Assembly: GCA_022495995.1 (NCBI GenBank)
Contig: JAFEMH010002450.1
Coordinates: 186,001 to 250,000, forward strand
Direction of reading: 5' to 3'
DNA from: Adenophora triphylla var. japonica
Lineage: Eukaryota; Streptophyta; Magnoliopsida; Asterales; Campanulaceae
DNA: 64,000 nucleotides
The notes under the pieces are model-generated. The model did not search any database. It saw only the letters and a list, made by a program, of their open reading frames with translations, and was not told where the DNA came from. Numbering within the stretch: position 1 is the first letter of the stretch; each line of letters starts with the position of its first letter. Positions 44,276 to 54,636 of this stretch are shown here, piece after piece. The position numbers and the translations under genes were made by a program.

Positions 44276-47200
44276 ATGGAACACGCGGGAGGTGCTTTTC
44301 AAGGTCAAGGACGTGGCCCGGTCGCGGAGAGACGATTGGAGCTCGTCCGAATGAGGAGGCATTACACTCTTTCGCAATCGATTGCGGAGGAGCATTACCC
44401 CGATGCTTGGCAACATTGGGCTTCTGATCCGAGTCTCCGAACGGTATACTTCAAATCTTTTCATTCCCTTTGTCGATTTTTGTTTGAAATTGATTTTTGT
44501 GATTTTTCTTTTTTCTTTTTTTTTTGAAAATTCGAAAATTGCAATGCTCTTGGCCTTGGATTTTGATTTTGATGCTTTGCATGTTGTAATGAGTATATGG
44601 GTAACTCAAAATGTACATTTTGCTTGAAAAAAGAATTGGCATTTTCGTCATTTTTTTTTTTTTTGAAATATGAGACTATGATGAATGATTTCCCGAATTT
44701 GGGACGGACTTCTTTTGTTGCAATGTAGGATTCTTGCACTGTTGATATGAATGTGCGCATGCTCCTTTTTTTTTTGAAAAAGTGGGACGGATTTATTGAC
44801 TCCGTGTATGAATGTATGTACGCATGATGCATGTTATTTTATGAAAAATGGGACGGAGTTTTTACTTCCGTCGACTCCTTGTATGAATGTATGAATGTAG
44901 GATCTTTTGGGATGATGGATGATATGCATGTATGCATTTTTTTTTTTTGAAAATGGGACGGAGTTTTTACTTCCGTTGAATGAATGTATGATGATGGATG
45001 ATATGTATGCATTTTTTTTTGAAAATGGGACGGAGTTTTTGCTTCCGTTGACTCCTTGTATGATTTTTTTTATGTTGATTGGGATTTGCTGAAAACTGTC
45101 TTTTTTTTTTTGAGAAAAATGGGGCTAGGTTCATTGCATGCCGTTATGCTGCCGAATTTTCTTCAAAACTTTTGTGATGAATGATGCATGTATATGCTTT
45201 CTCTTTTTTTTTTTGTGCCAATGCAAATGCAACTTTTTTTTTTGACATTTTCTTTTTTTTTTGTTTTATTGCAGGGTGGAAACAACTACGTGACGGAGCA
45301 GTTGAATAAGATGAAGACTCGCGGATCAGTGGAGTCTGTAGTTGACCTGTGGGACCGGCTTCCGAATGCGGGCCGAGGAGCTTTGGTGAGTCCGAGACAG
45401 ATAGTCGTTGAGACCGGGCTTTGGGAGTTCATTGAGTGCTTGAGGGGATTGGTTAAGTTCCCTAAGAGCAAGGGCCTGATGTTCGCTTTGGCGCAGCATT
45501 GGTGGGATGCGACCCACACATTTCACTTCTTCTGGGGCGAGGCTACGGTTACGCCTTCCGACTACGCTGCGATCACGGGTCTGTCCTTCAATGGACGCAG
45601 CATTGAGTGGCGGGACGGCTACAGCGATGTGGACCTTCAGGCTCTTCTGGGCTTTACCCCCATTCCCAAAAAGGGGATGGGGATGGAGTACGCCGTGGTT
45701 TATGGGAAGATTGTGGAGATCATCGGGAGCTACGAGGCTGGGGATGAGAGGATAGGCGCTGAGCAGATTGCTAGGGCCTTTTTATGGTTTGCTTTTTCGA
45801 GCACTCTCTTTGGACACGCCGAGGGGACGGCGGTGTTTGATTTGCTGAGGAGTTTGGAGGATGTGGAGATGGCTGGAGATGTCTCTTGGGGAGAGGCCGG
45901 GCTAGCAGAGCTTTACTTTGCTCTTGATAGATACAGCCGAAAGGCTGTGAGCTCCTTATACTGCTTCGAGTTTGCTCTGGAGGTATAAGCTTTCTTTTTT
46001 TGCTTTCCCTTTTTTCTTGAGCACACACTTTTCTTTTGCACTGGATTGATTTGATTTTTACCTTTCGCAGGTATGGGCGTTGGAGTTCTTTCACGTCACG
46101 ATTTGGCGACAGCCGGCGGAGTACGTCGGGGCGTATCCGGCCATGCGCTCCTGGTCCAAGTTTGCCCGAGAGAAGAAGGGCTCCAGAGGGCGCACGACCC
46201 TCAGGTACTCGGATTGCCTTCCTTTGACGAGGGCTGAGACGGATGAGGGGATGATATTCTATCCCTGGGATCGTTTCGAGGTGGCGCAGCTGAAGGGCGC
46301 TGAGATATGGACTGTGCAGCGGAGGATTCTGAGAGGTCTGACTTGCGACGTCTATTATCTGGGAGAGAGGGTGACGCGCCAGCATGGCGTGAATTCGCCT
46401 TTGATGACACCGGTGGAGCCTCCCGCCGATATGATGCACCCAAGTGATAGATCTGCGACCTGGGATGATTACCGAGCCGGCCAGCACTTTTCGGCATTTG
46501 TGGCGATTGATCCATATCCAGTATTTGTCTTGAGGAGGCTGAGGACGCCGAGTTACGGATAGAGAGGGGTTAGGGGTCCCGCGGTACCCTCGGACGGACT
46601 TTTCATATGTCCAGGATGGGGTCCGATTGAGGGTGCAGATCCCTCAGCCTGAGCGGCTTCCACGAGCTTTCCGGCCTCGTCCGGGTATGAAGGTATGGCT
46701 TTTCTTTTCCACCTTTCTTTCTTTTGCTTTTGTCTTTTCTTTTCTTTCCTGTCATCATTTTTCGCTTCAAGCATTTCGACGCTTTTGCTTTCGTGCAGTT
46801 TTCGGAGGTGGTCGTTGAGAAGCTGACGAAACAAGTGATCGGGGCTAAGAGATTTATTAGGAGGATGGTTGCTTGTGGGGCTCCTCAGGCTAGAGCGAGG
46901 CGACCACGGCCGGCGCCTGTCAGGCGGGAGGCTTCCCCTATTCCTTCTGAGACTTCTTCCGAGACTCCTCTGTCTCCTCTCCTTGATCCTCGCGCGGTAC
47001 TACCTTCGGACCACGTCATTCTCGGAGATCACTTACGGGCGGGGGCACGTGCGCGGCATGGCGGATCTTCTTCGCACGTCCAGGAGTCCGACGCCTTCAC
47101 CTTCGGATATGATTTCTTCGCAGATCTTGGCTTGCCCTATCAGAGCGTGCCGGTTGGTCCTGATGAGCCTTCTTCCGGGGACGAGGACGATGATTCTGAG

Positions 47201-47305
47201 CCTGAGATCTTCATGGCTCCTGAGGAGGCGGGCCCGAGCCGCAAGAGGGACCGGGGGCAGACGTCGATCGTTGGGACTCCGATTGATTACTTGAGATTGA
47301 GTTGA
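44276..47305 (+). pseudogene. Plant-mobile-domain (PMD) gene with four exons, antisense to RE4, one frameshift
   Basis: Exons 44276-44443, 45275-45982, 46071-46692 and 46799-47305 with GT-AG borders, all phase 0. Exon 2 has the PMD (PF10536-like) core: FALAQHWWDATHTFHFFWGE, then TVTPSDYAAITGLSFNGR. Exon 3 continues with RQPAEYVGAYPAMRSW and WDRFEVAQLKG. Exon 4 has EKLTKQVIGAKRFIRRM and an acidic, Ser/Pro-rich tail. Exon 3 is 622 nt, one more than a multiple of three: its first frame stops at 46562, and the rest is open one base over, so a single-base change near 46556 breaks an otherwise intact gene of about 665 codons. PMD proteins (MAIN/MAIL family) occur as host genes and in transposons. 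Introns on this strand cannot be removed from RE4 genomic RNA, so they could survive transposition. Confidence 0.78.
44690..45065. repeat. Degenerate tandem repeat in PMD intron 1
   Basis: About five units of 60-90 bp containing gggacggagtttttacttcc and tgaatgtatgatg-like sequence. They lie within the 831-bp first intron. Confidence 0.65.
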
Positions 47306-47798
47306 TTTCTGAGATTTGAGATTTGTACGAATACAACTTATTTTCATGCACATTTTTTTTATTTTTTATTTTTTTTGCCTTTTTTTTTGGAATGTATTAA
47401 TTTAGGATTATTGTTACCTATTTTTTTTTATTTGATTTTTTTTTTTGCACACTCCCTTTATTTTTGGAATGTAATAATTTAGGATTTTATTTTATGAATG
47501 CAATGCAGTATGAATGCAATGTTGCATGAGCCTTGGTTTTTTGATAAGGGTGTAGATGTTTGGTGCATGGACTGGCTTAGACAGGCTTTGGCTGGGACAA
47601 AATATTCCTTTGGTGCAGCAGTTTGGACTGTTGCAAAGATTTTTTTTTAAGGGACAATCATATCCGCGCGGACACGACCTGCATCTGACATTGTCCTTTA
47701 ATTCTGCCTCAGATCTGGTCTCACTTTATTTCAAATTCAAATACCTTCTTCAACCATCAGTTCAAACAGCCATTTTCGGGGAGAAGGAGAGAAAAACC
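47306..47798 (+). promoter_or_regulatory. Spacer and likely promoter of the second antisense gene
   Basis: T-rich spacer to about 47650, then the palindrome tccgcgcgga at 47663-47672 and about 125 bp of leader before the ATG at 47799. Confidence 0.5.
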
Positions 47799-49348
47799 AT
47801 GGAGAGAATTGTGAGTATGAGAAATCCACCCAAATTGTCCCAAAATTTTCAAATGCAATTCTTCACCAAGTTCAAAGAGTGGTCTCGGGAGATTATGCAT
47901 GAAAGGAGGTTATTCTTTGAGGAAAGGTACAAGGTGAAGTGTTTATGGTCCCTCAAGGAATTGGTTCCGGATTATGAGCTTTTGAGAGCTTCTTCCTCAT
48001 TCTGGGACACTAGAAGGCATGTTTTTTGCTTTTCTTACAACGAGGTGGTCCCGACCGTCGAAGAATTTCGGGCCTTGCTTGGTGATCCGGAGGTGGAGGA
48101 GATAGCGGTTCCTTTGCCTGGAGGGGCCTCTTTTGTTGATAGATTGTGCAACCTCCTTTATCTTTCCCCGGAGGAAGCACAAGGTATGATCTGTGGTCCC
48201 GATCATTTTGATATTTCCGGTCTCCCTGATAGATTTAGGGGCTTAGGCTTGCTTGATGATGCATATTGGGACGCCTTTGCACTTTGCATGTTCGGGACCT
48301 TGTTCATGGTCTATTCCTTTGGGATCTGTCATCGGTCTCTGCTGGATGTAGTCATTCATTGTCGCTTGGGAAGAGACGTTGTACCTTTGATCTTGGGGGA
48401 GACTTTCCGTGCTCTCGATAGGGCTCTAGAGGAGACGGTATATGCACGGGCAGCCCGTTCCTCTTGACTACGTGGGCGATGGAGCGTTTGGGGATTCTTC
48501 GGGAAACTCGATATGATCAAGCCTTGGACATTCGCCGGGAGAGGGGTTCTTGTAGATTTTGATGATCGGGGCTCATGGGAGCGTTGGATGGCTTGTCGCC
48601 GGACGGTAAGATATCAGATGGTCGGTGCCTTGTTGGAGGGTGGAGACTCGCGAGTGCTTCGGGACGGATCTCATGTGGTCATGCTTAGGGGCTTTCTCGG
48701 TCCGGCTTCTATATTCCGTCCTTGGTTCTGAGACAGTTCGGTTTAGAGCAGGTTCCTTTGGAGGACTTTGATGATATAGCCACTAGGGTGGTGGCTTCCG
48801 CTTCTATGGATGATCCTTCGGTGTTTTCCTTTCTGTCCCGAGCATGGAGGTATGACGTCTTTCCTCCTCGGGTTATCCTCGAGCGTCAGAGACCTGTGTT
48901 CCTGACCACTTGGTACCTGGATTGGTACGAGAGGCATTTGGGAGAGACTCAGATGGCTATTTTGAGACGGCGTGAGGCCATTGTGGGTGCGGAGGACTTG
49001 ACAGTTTCCGAGAGGAGGAGGGCCGAGGCGAGGGCCAACCCTCATGACAGGAGCGGAGATATGGTGACCGATTATGAAGCTTATGTCAAGAGGCAGGAGA
49101 GGAGGACTCCTATGCTACCAGCTAGGCTACAGGAGATGAGAGATGACGCTAGGGCTACCAAGGCCCTGACAGAGGCTGGTCTGATAGATCCTGTTCCTAT
49201 ACCGAGCTTGGTAGGAGGAAGACCGACATTTTTCCCGTTCGAAGAAGAAGACTCGAAGGGGGAAGAAGAGGGGAGATGCCAGTACGAGTGGCCTAGAGTG
49301 ACTCTGAGGTTTTCGAGCATCCCTTTCTTGTCATGGCAGACACATTAG
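47799..49348 (+). pseudogene. DUF7745-like antisense gene of RE4, three frame breaks
   Basis: ATG at 47799 (MERIVSMRNPPK). The first open part (to 48467) has ELVPDYELLRASSSFWD, then VFCFSYNEVVPTVEEFRALL, the hallmark of mobile-domain-like DUF7745 proteins. After frame changes near 48460, 48540 and 48720 it continues with AMERLGILRETRYDQAL, WERWMACRR, LRQFGLEQVPL and RAWRYDVFPPRVIL, ending at 49348. The last 280 residues match the RE3 antisense ORF (39949-40729). No introns are needed. It lies directly downstream of the PMD gene in the same direction, with its own upstream palindrome. Function unknown. Confidence 0.75.
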
Positions 49349-49545
49349 TTTGATTATGTATCTTAATTTCTTTTAGCAGGTTGCCAGTTGTAGGAATGAA
49401 TCGGGCTTAGACTCATCAAAAAGTTTTTAACTTGTAATGAATATTTGAATTGCTTCAGAGTTTTTCGAGACGCTTTCATGGTCTGATCAATTGTATTGAT
49501 GTCAGAGTTTGACTTTTTATTTGTGCTTTAGACCGAACCGTTTCC

Positions 49546-49593
49546 GGCTGCCTACGTTCCCCTCATTTTGAGGAGCTCAGGTCTTCGTAGTTC
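49546..49593 (-). other. Conserved CTACG hairpin motif, RE4 copy after integrase
   Basis: Minus-strand sense: gaactacg ... ctcctc-aaaat-gagggg ... acgtaggcagcc. Outer stem ctacg/cgtag; long inner stem. The inner stem matches the RE5 copy. Confidence 0.78.
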
Positions 49594-49608
49594 AAGCTGA
49601 TCGATTTT

Positions 49609-49690
49609 GTTGTTTTTTTTTTTTTTTTTTTTTTTTTTTTGTTTTTTTTTTTTTTTTTTTGTTTTTTTTTTTTTTTTTTTTTTGTTTTTT
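49609..49690. repeat. Long T-run with single G interruptions
   Basis: About 80 bp, almost all T, with three or four single g bases spaced about 20 bp apart. In RE4 sense it is an A-run next to the CTAG hairpin. Confidence 0.9.
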
Positions 49691-49709
49691 GGTGCAACCC
49701 TGTTTTTTA

Positions 49710-49741
49710 CCTAGGCCGCCCTTTTCGGGTTTTCAACCTAG
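49710..49741 (-). other. Conserved CTAG hairpin motif, RE4
   Basis: Minus-strand sense: ctagg-ttgaaaacccgaaaagggcgg-cctag. The outer stem ctagg/cctag differs from the RE1 ctaga/tctag by a compensatory pair. Confidence 0.72.
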
Positions 49742-49797
49742 TTGGGTATTACTCTTTTAGCACTCTCTTTTTTTGTTTTTTTTTTTGACTCAGTGTT

Positions 49798-50660
49798 TTA
49801 CGCGTAGTATCTGCGCAGCTTATCACCGTTCACTGGGTGTACAAAAGGATTTCCGTATAGGTCTGCAAGTTGCATGGCTCCTTCGGAGAAGATCTTTTGG
49901 ACAACATATGGCCTGACCCAGACAGGCTCCCATTTGCCAAGGGGGTTGACACGGACCGGGGGCTTTTCTTTCAAAACGAGATCACCTTCTCGGATCTCCC
50001 GATGCTTTACTTTCTTGTCGAAGGCTCTGGCCATTCTCCCCTGGTAGGCTCGGATGTGTTCCATGGCCTTCAATCGGCGTTCATCTAGCAGGGCCAATTC
50101 ATCATGGTGACTCTGGAGCCATTCGACCTCGTTGATCTGGCTTTCCAACAGTACCCGGAGTGAGGGGATTTCCAATTCGATTGGGAGCACGACTTCCATT
50201 CCGTGTGTGAGGGCAAACGGTGTTTCCCCAGTTGCCGTTCGGCGATGTTACGTAGCCCGAGTGCCGAGTGTAGCTTCTCAGGCCAATCTCTGCCTCGGAC
50301 AGCCATTTTCCGGATGATGTTTTCCAAAGTCTTGTTTGCTGCCTCGACGGCTCCGTTGGTTCGGGGCCTGTAGGGAGATGACTTGTGACGGGTTATTCGG
50401 AATTCTGCCAGCAGCCTGTCGCATGCCCCTTCGAAGTGGGATCCATTATCTGAGATGATTTCGGCTGGCGACCCGTATCTGCGTAGGATGTTCTCTTTGA
50501 TGAAGAGGGCTACTTTCCTTTTGTAGGATTTTCTTTTCAGTTCCTGTGGAGAAGCCACCGATCTGCGTCTCTTTAGGCTCTTCCGCCGTTCCCAGATTCA
50601 CACTCGTCAAAATCTCTTTGGCAGCTTGGGCTCGATTTTCCTCTTTCCGGACAACCTGCT
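49798..50660 (-). pseudogene. RE4 integrase, C-terminal part only
   Basis: Has the second catalytic Asp (ISDNGSHFE) and the Glu (NGAVEAANK), then LLDERRLKAMEHIRAYQ, REGDLVLKE and the end KLRRYYA. A frameshift lies near 50200. The zinc finger and first catalytic Asp are absent: upstream the sequence turns into a T-rich stretch (50660-50760). Very close to the RE3 integrase. Confidence 0.88.
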
Positions 50661-50918
50661 TAAAGATTTTTTTTTTGTTTGATTTTTTTTTTGTTTAATG
50701 TGTCTGCTTCTTTATCTAATGAATTATTATTAAATGTTTTTTTTATTAATTCATCATTAGTTAAAGTGGCAATCAAGGGATACTCAGAAAGGTTCGTCAT
50801 TTCATTAGGAACGAAAAGGAAGTACAGCATTTGCTACAGACTCGTAGTCTTCAGGCATAGGGCCGTCGGACGACTCTAGAGACTCGATCTTAACCATGAG
50901 AGACTCGGAGGACTTTTC
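50661..50918 (-). other. RE4 deletion scar between protease linker and integrase
   Basis: Non-coding, partly T-rich. Reverse transcriptase, RNase H and the integrase N terminus (roughly 2.5 kb in a full element) would belong here. Confidence 0.6.
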
Positions 50919-52601
50919 CTAGACTGACGCAAAGGGACGGGGGACCAATCCAGGCTTGGTGATCATTTCTCCTTTGGTCACGGATGGGTCTGAGAGAGTT
51001 TCCCGATTCTTTAATGGCATCGCTGTCAGTGACCTCATGACTCGGGGGCTGTCTCGTTTCTGTTCTCCTCCCTCGATCATCGCTACCATTTCTTTGACTG
51101 AGCTGAAATCAATCAGGTCTGGCACCTGGATCTCTTCCCCGAATAACTGTTGCATAATCGGACCATCCCAATCATCTGAATGGAATTCTGCGGCTTTGGC
51201 TTTCGGCACGGTCAATTCAAACTCAGGTTTCGGACCTTCCTGGGCAGTAGGAATTGTAGTTGTGAGCTTCTCGAACTGTTCCACTAGGCTTGGCACGCCT
51301 TTGAAAGTGTGCTCACTCTTCATGGTAGTGGTGGCCCCGGGTATCTTGGGTAGGTCCAGAAACATTCTACGGACCGGGTTAGCTTTGGCTCCCCTGAACT
51401 TGTTGAGGCTATCCTGTAGCTTTAGCCATTCTTCTGTAGGAGTGGGTTCTGTGATGTTGCCCGGTTGTGTGGGATCCTTTACAAAGTAGTCAGCCAAATT
51501 AGGACTGAAGGGGAGAGATTTAGGGTCGTCGAACGGGACCCTTCCTGTGATAGCTTCAAATCCTTTTCCTTTTGCAGTGTCCACCGAGGAGGCCTCATAT
51601 CCCAGGCCGTGGCGAGTTTTCTGTCCTTTCACCTCGATGAGTTTGTGAGTTCCTTATTGGTGCTTCCCCAGACCGAGGCCAGGTAGATAGCTCATTTTTC
51701 TCATCATTTTCAAGACCGGTGGGATTTTATCCCGAGTGATCGTCAGATCTATGTTGCACACTTGGGCTTTGGGAGGCTCGACTGTGAAGCCCGTTAGCAT
51801 GAGACCTTCCTCATCATGCTTGATTTCCAGAATAGGTATTCCACCTGTATCCGTGCCCTCCAAGGTGACTAAATCCCCATAAATGGTCGTCAGGTCCCCA
51901 TTCGAGATGAATTTCACACACTGGTGGAGGCTTGAGGCGACCCCTTTGACCTGGTGCAGCCAAGGTCTTCCCAATAAGGCATTAAAAGTGATCGGGATGT
52001 CAATAACCTGGAATTCCACAGGTATCAATTTCTGACCAAACCAGAGGTCCAAGGTAGCGACTCCAAGGACTGCTCGAGATGTTGAGTCGTAAGCTTTGAC
52101 TGTGAGGGAGGAAGGCTTCAAGTCTGTAGACTTGATGTCAAGCAGGCTCATGATCTTTGCCGGAAGAATGTTCATTCCGGACCCATTATCAACCAGGACC
52201 CGAGGGAGGCGTCGTTCATCCAATTGGACTGTGATGAAGAGAGGCTCATTATGATCAGCCCCAAATTGAGGGAGGTCGAGATCTGTGAAAGTGATTATGT
52301 TCCCGTAGTGGATGTTTCCAATCAGCTGTACCACGTCATCGGGAGTAGCATCAATAGGGACTAGAGTGCGGGCCAGGCTTTCTTCCAGCTTTAGCTTGTG
52401 GGGATAGGATGAGGTGAGTAGGGACCATAGAGAGATTTTGGCCTGTGTTTGCTTCAACTGGGTGAGCACGGGATCCTCCTTTTCGAGGTCAGGAGCTTCG
52501 GATGTCTTAGCATAGGGGCGGCGGTTCTCCCCAGGTGCTTGATCTGTGGCATTCTTTTCTGCCTTGGGATTCCCTTGGAAGATTTGCCCGGATCGGGTCA
52601 A
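50919..52601 (-). pseudogene. RE4 protease and following linker, one in-frame stop
   Basis: Retropepsin: LVDNGSGMNILPAKI holds the active-site Asp and LLGRPWLHQ the second conserved block. At the end, KMSYLPGLGLGKHQ resembles a G-patch. A TAA at 51654-51656 interrupts, but the same frame runs on to 50919 (linker with FHSDDWDGPIMQQLFGEE). The frame is long and little damaged compared with RE3. Confidence 0.85.
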
Positions 52602-53968
52602 CAGTTAACTTCCTCATCGGTTGCTTCTTGACTAGATTTCTTCAATGCCGCTAAGGTCAACGGGGGAGCCTTTTTGGCTATCTGGCCACCGGGTTACCCG
52701 ACGGCGAGTCTAGCAACGGTGAGGGCCGATGGTATCTTGGCCCCTTCCTGGGCAGCCTCTTATGACCTTCCCAAGTCACGGGCCTTTGAGTGCAGGGTTG
52801 TGTTGTTGCCCCCTGTATGGCCCATGAAGCTAGGGCATCCCGATTCGCTCTCATAGCTTTGTCTTGCTCATAGTTATCATGCAACAAGAGTCGCTATTGT
52901 CGGGGCTCGGGGCTTTTCGATCCCATCCCCACGGATGGCTCACGGAAGTTATTGCTATCGGCCTCTATTTCATCATACATCCTTTTTCTTTCGATCTTGC
53001 AAGTAGGGCGACCACAAGTGAAGGATAGGCAACGTTCCCCCTCGGAGTTTGATGTAGCGGCTCGATAGATGCGTGTCCAAATAAGGAGCACCCGGGGTCC
53101 ATTGTCGGGCACCGGAGCAATTAGGAAGGCGTCATGTGGATTCGTAGGTATGAAGGCCACTGGGGAGACGTTCGTGTCAATAACCCTTTTCGGTGATTGC
53201 GAGCACTCGGCGCTCAACTGACCCGGTTGTGACCCTTACGGTTGTTATGCCATCCGTTCTCGGGAAAGAAGAAAAAGATCCAATGACGTTTACGAATTCT
53301 TCATCTTCTGGTGGCTGAAACCCTCCGTTCTCGACCAGTGCTTCAATAAACCCTTTCCATTCACCAGTCAGGTTCTTATAAGGAACGTTGTGTTCTAGGA
53401 TTTCGGATATGTACGGATCTGGGCGCGGGCTTTGCTGTCCCTCATCCTCTGAAGTATCCGGACACTGACCGCATGTGCATCTTACGAGGTGCAGTTCTTG
53501 GGGACCCATCCCCGTTGGTATTTGACTTATGTTTTCCGGTGGTTCTTCATCGTCACTTGCTGACAACCAGCCATTGTGCCTATTTTCGGCATGATTGTTC
53601 CAGGTTGTTTCCGGATCTGGGGCCTCAGTTGACTCTTCGCTCTCGTCATCATCATCGTCGTCGCTGTCATCGGAATCATCTTCCCATACTACCGGGATTT
53701 CGGCGGAGAGGGAACGCCGATCAAACCCGTTAGGGGAATATGGGTGCGTGCAGCCGCAGAAATTGTCATATGCTCCCATTCCCGGAAGTGGTAATTGCGA
53801 TTCGGCTTCTCCACCCAGAAACTGCGGGGGAAGAGTGAGAGGGGGTGGCACGTATTTGACACCAGGTAGAATGTAGAAGGGTTCTTTCTCCTCTGATTCT
53901 TCAGTTTCACTGCCTTCGGGATCGTATTCGACTTCTCCAATAGCCAGTTTGCACACATACACACACAC
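52602..53968 (-). pseudogene. RE4 acidic region upstream of protease
   Basis: Open frame 53968-53177 with EEKEPFYILPGVKYVPPP and a DDSDDSDDDDDDESEES acidic run; other-frame pieces follow to 52640 (RPTCKIERKRMYDEIEAD). No gag core or zinc knuckle is seen. I do not recognise the domain; by position it lies between gag and protease. The N terminus fuses into the CA repeat at the deletion junction. Confidence 0.6.
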
Positions 53969-54352
53969 AACAGTTAAAGAATATTAGGGGTATCCGAAAG
54001 ACTCATTTTTACGAGGCGACTCGGGTGAGCTCTAAGATTCTAATATTCTCTTCCCGAGGAGTCATCTGACCTCCGAACTCAAAATCTCATCACACAAAAA
54101 CAGTTTATTATTATTTTTAAACTGATGCCCTTTTTCAATGTTTTGGGCTTAATAATAAAAACGGCGTGGCGACTCTACAAAGCAAAACACGGCGAGACAC
54201 CTCCAACTCGAAAACGCTGCAAGGCGGGAATAAAAGCCAGATGCCGGGGCGCGAACGCGCTGCCTCTCGGATCCGGGCGAACATTCCCCGAAAACAGCGA
54301 CTCGACGCGAAATGCGAGATGCGCGGGAAGCATCGGATCCCGGGTAAATTCA
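53960..54352 (+). repeat. RE3 3' LTR remnant (last about 390 bp)
   Basis: Matches 32450-32837 from the CA tract (cacacaacagttaaagaata) to the end (gtaaattca). The first 1.07 kb of this LTR are missing. Followed by the target duplication tggct (54353-54357). Confidence 0.9.
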
Positions 54353-54357
54353 TGGCT

Positions 54358-54601
54358 GACCACGACGAATAAAAGCCCCACGTTCGCCACGTTCATCTTG
54401 TCGATCTGGCCTTTGCCCAAGATTGTCAATACCAACTTGCAAAGCCTGCAAAGCCTCTGTCAACAATCTATCCCTTTTATCGCGTTCCGCCTCTCTTTGC
54501 TCTTCGCGTTCAACACGCTCTGCTTCGCGTTGCTCCAAATCCTTTCGTAATCGTTCTAGCACAGCAGCCAAATCACCAGGGTTTGCTTGATTGTTGGCCA
54601 T
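54358..54601 (-). pseudogene. RE2 gag, N-terminal part
   Basis: Start ATG at 54601 (MANNQANPGDLAAVLERLRK), then a Glu/Arg-rich coiled coil. It is cut at the RE3 target duplication and continues in frame at 31375. Confidence 0.85.
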
Positions 54602-54618
54602 CTCACTCCTTGGATCAT

Positions 54619-54636
54619 CCGTTATCTGATACCAAC
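54619..54636 (-). other. RE2 primer-binding site
   Basis: Minus-strand ttggtatcagataacgg directly after the LTR: tggtatcaga is complementary to the 3' end of initiator methionine tRNA. It differs from the PBS of RE1, RE3 and RE5. Confidence 0.85.

Larger units (their letters stand above)
40730..53960 (-). mobile_element. RE4: Tat/Ogre-like LTR element, minus sense, 5' LTR deleted, carrying two antisense genes
   Basis: The 3' LTR is at 40730-42473 and abuts the RE3 antisense ORF (candidate target duplication gctga, 40725-40729). To the right, in reverse order of its own sense: purine tract, three tandem arrays, the plus-strand PMD gene, the plus-strand DUF7745-like gene, hairpins, integrase C-terminal part, protease and an acidic upstream region. 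The expected PBS and 5' LTR are missing: near 53960 the sequence passes, in a CA repeat, into the RE3 3' LTR remnant. Assigning all of 42474-53960 to one element is inferred from order and orientation. Confidence 0.75.
31381..54352 (+). mobile_element. RE3: Tat/Ogre-like LTR element, plus sense, with RE4 nested inside and its 3' side deleted
   Basis: Outer limits are fixed by the target duplication tggct at 31376-31380 and 54353-54357; removing RE3 and one tggct rejoins the RE2 gag frame. The 5' LTR (31381-32837) is complete. PBS, leader, gag, protease, integrase and the start of an antisense ORF follow to 40729, where RE4 inserted. Of the 3' LTR only the last 390 bp remain (about 53960-54352). 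Reverse transcriptase and RNase H are absent between protease and integrase. Confidence 0.88.

Noticed and set aside
44461..44832. Minus-strand ORFs within PMD intron 1
   Set aside because: Lys/Phe-rich products of A/T-runs; no domain.
53595..53876. Ser-rich ORF on the plus strand
   Set aside because: Mirror of the acidic run in the RE4 minus-strand ORF.
54125..54550. 141-residue ORF
   Set aside because: Spans the RE3 LTR remnant and the antisense of RE2 gag; a frame shadow.
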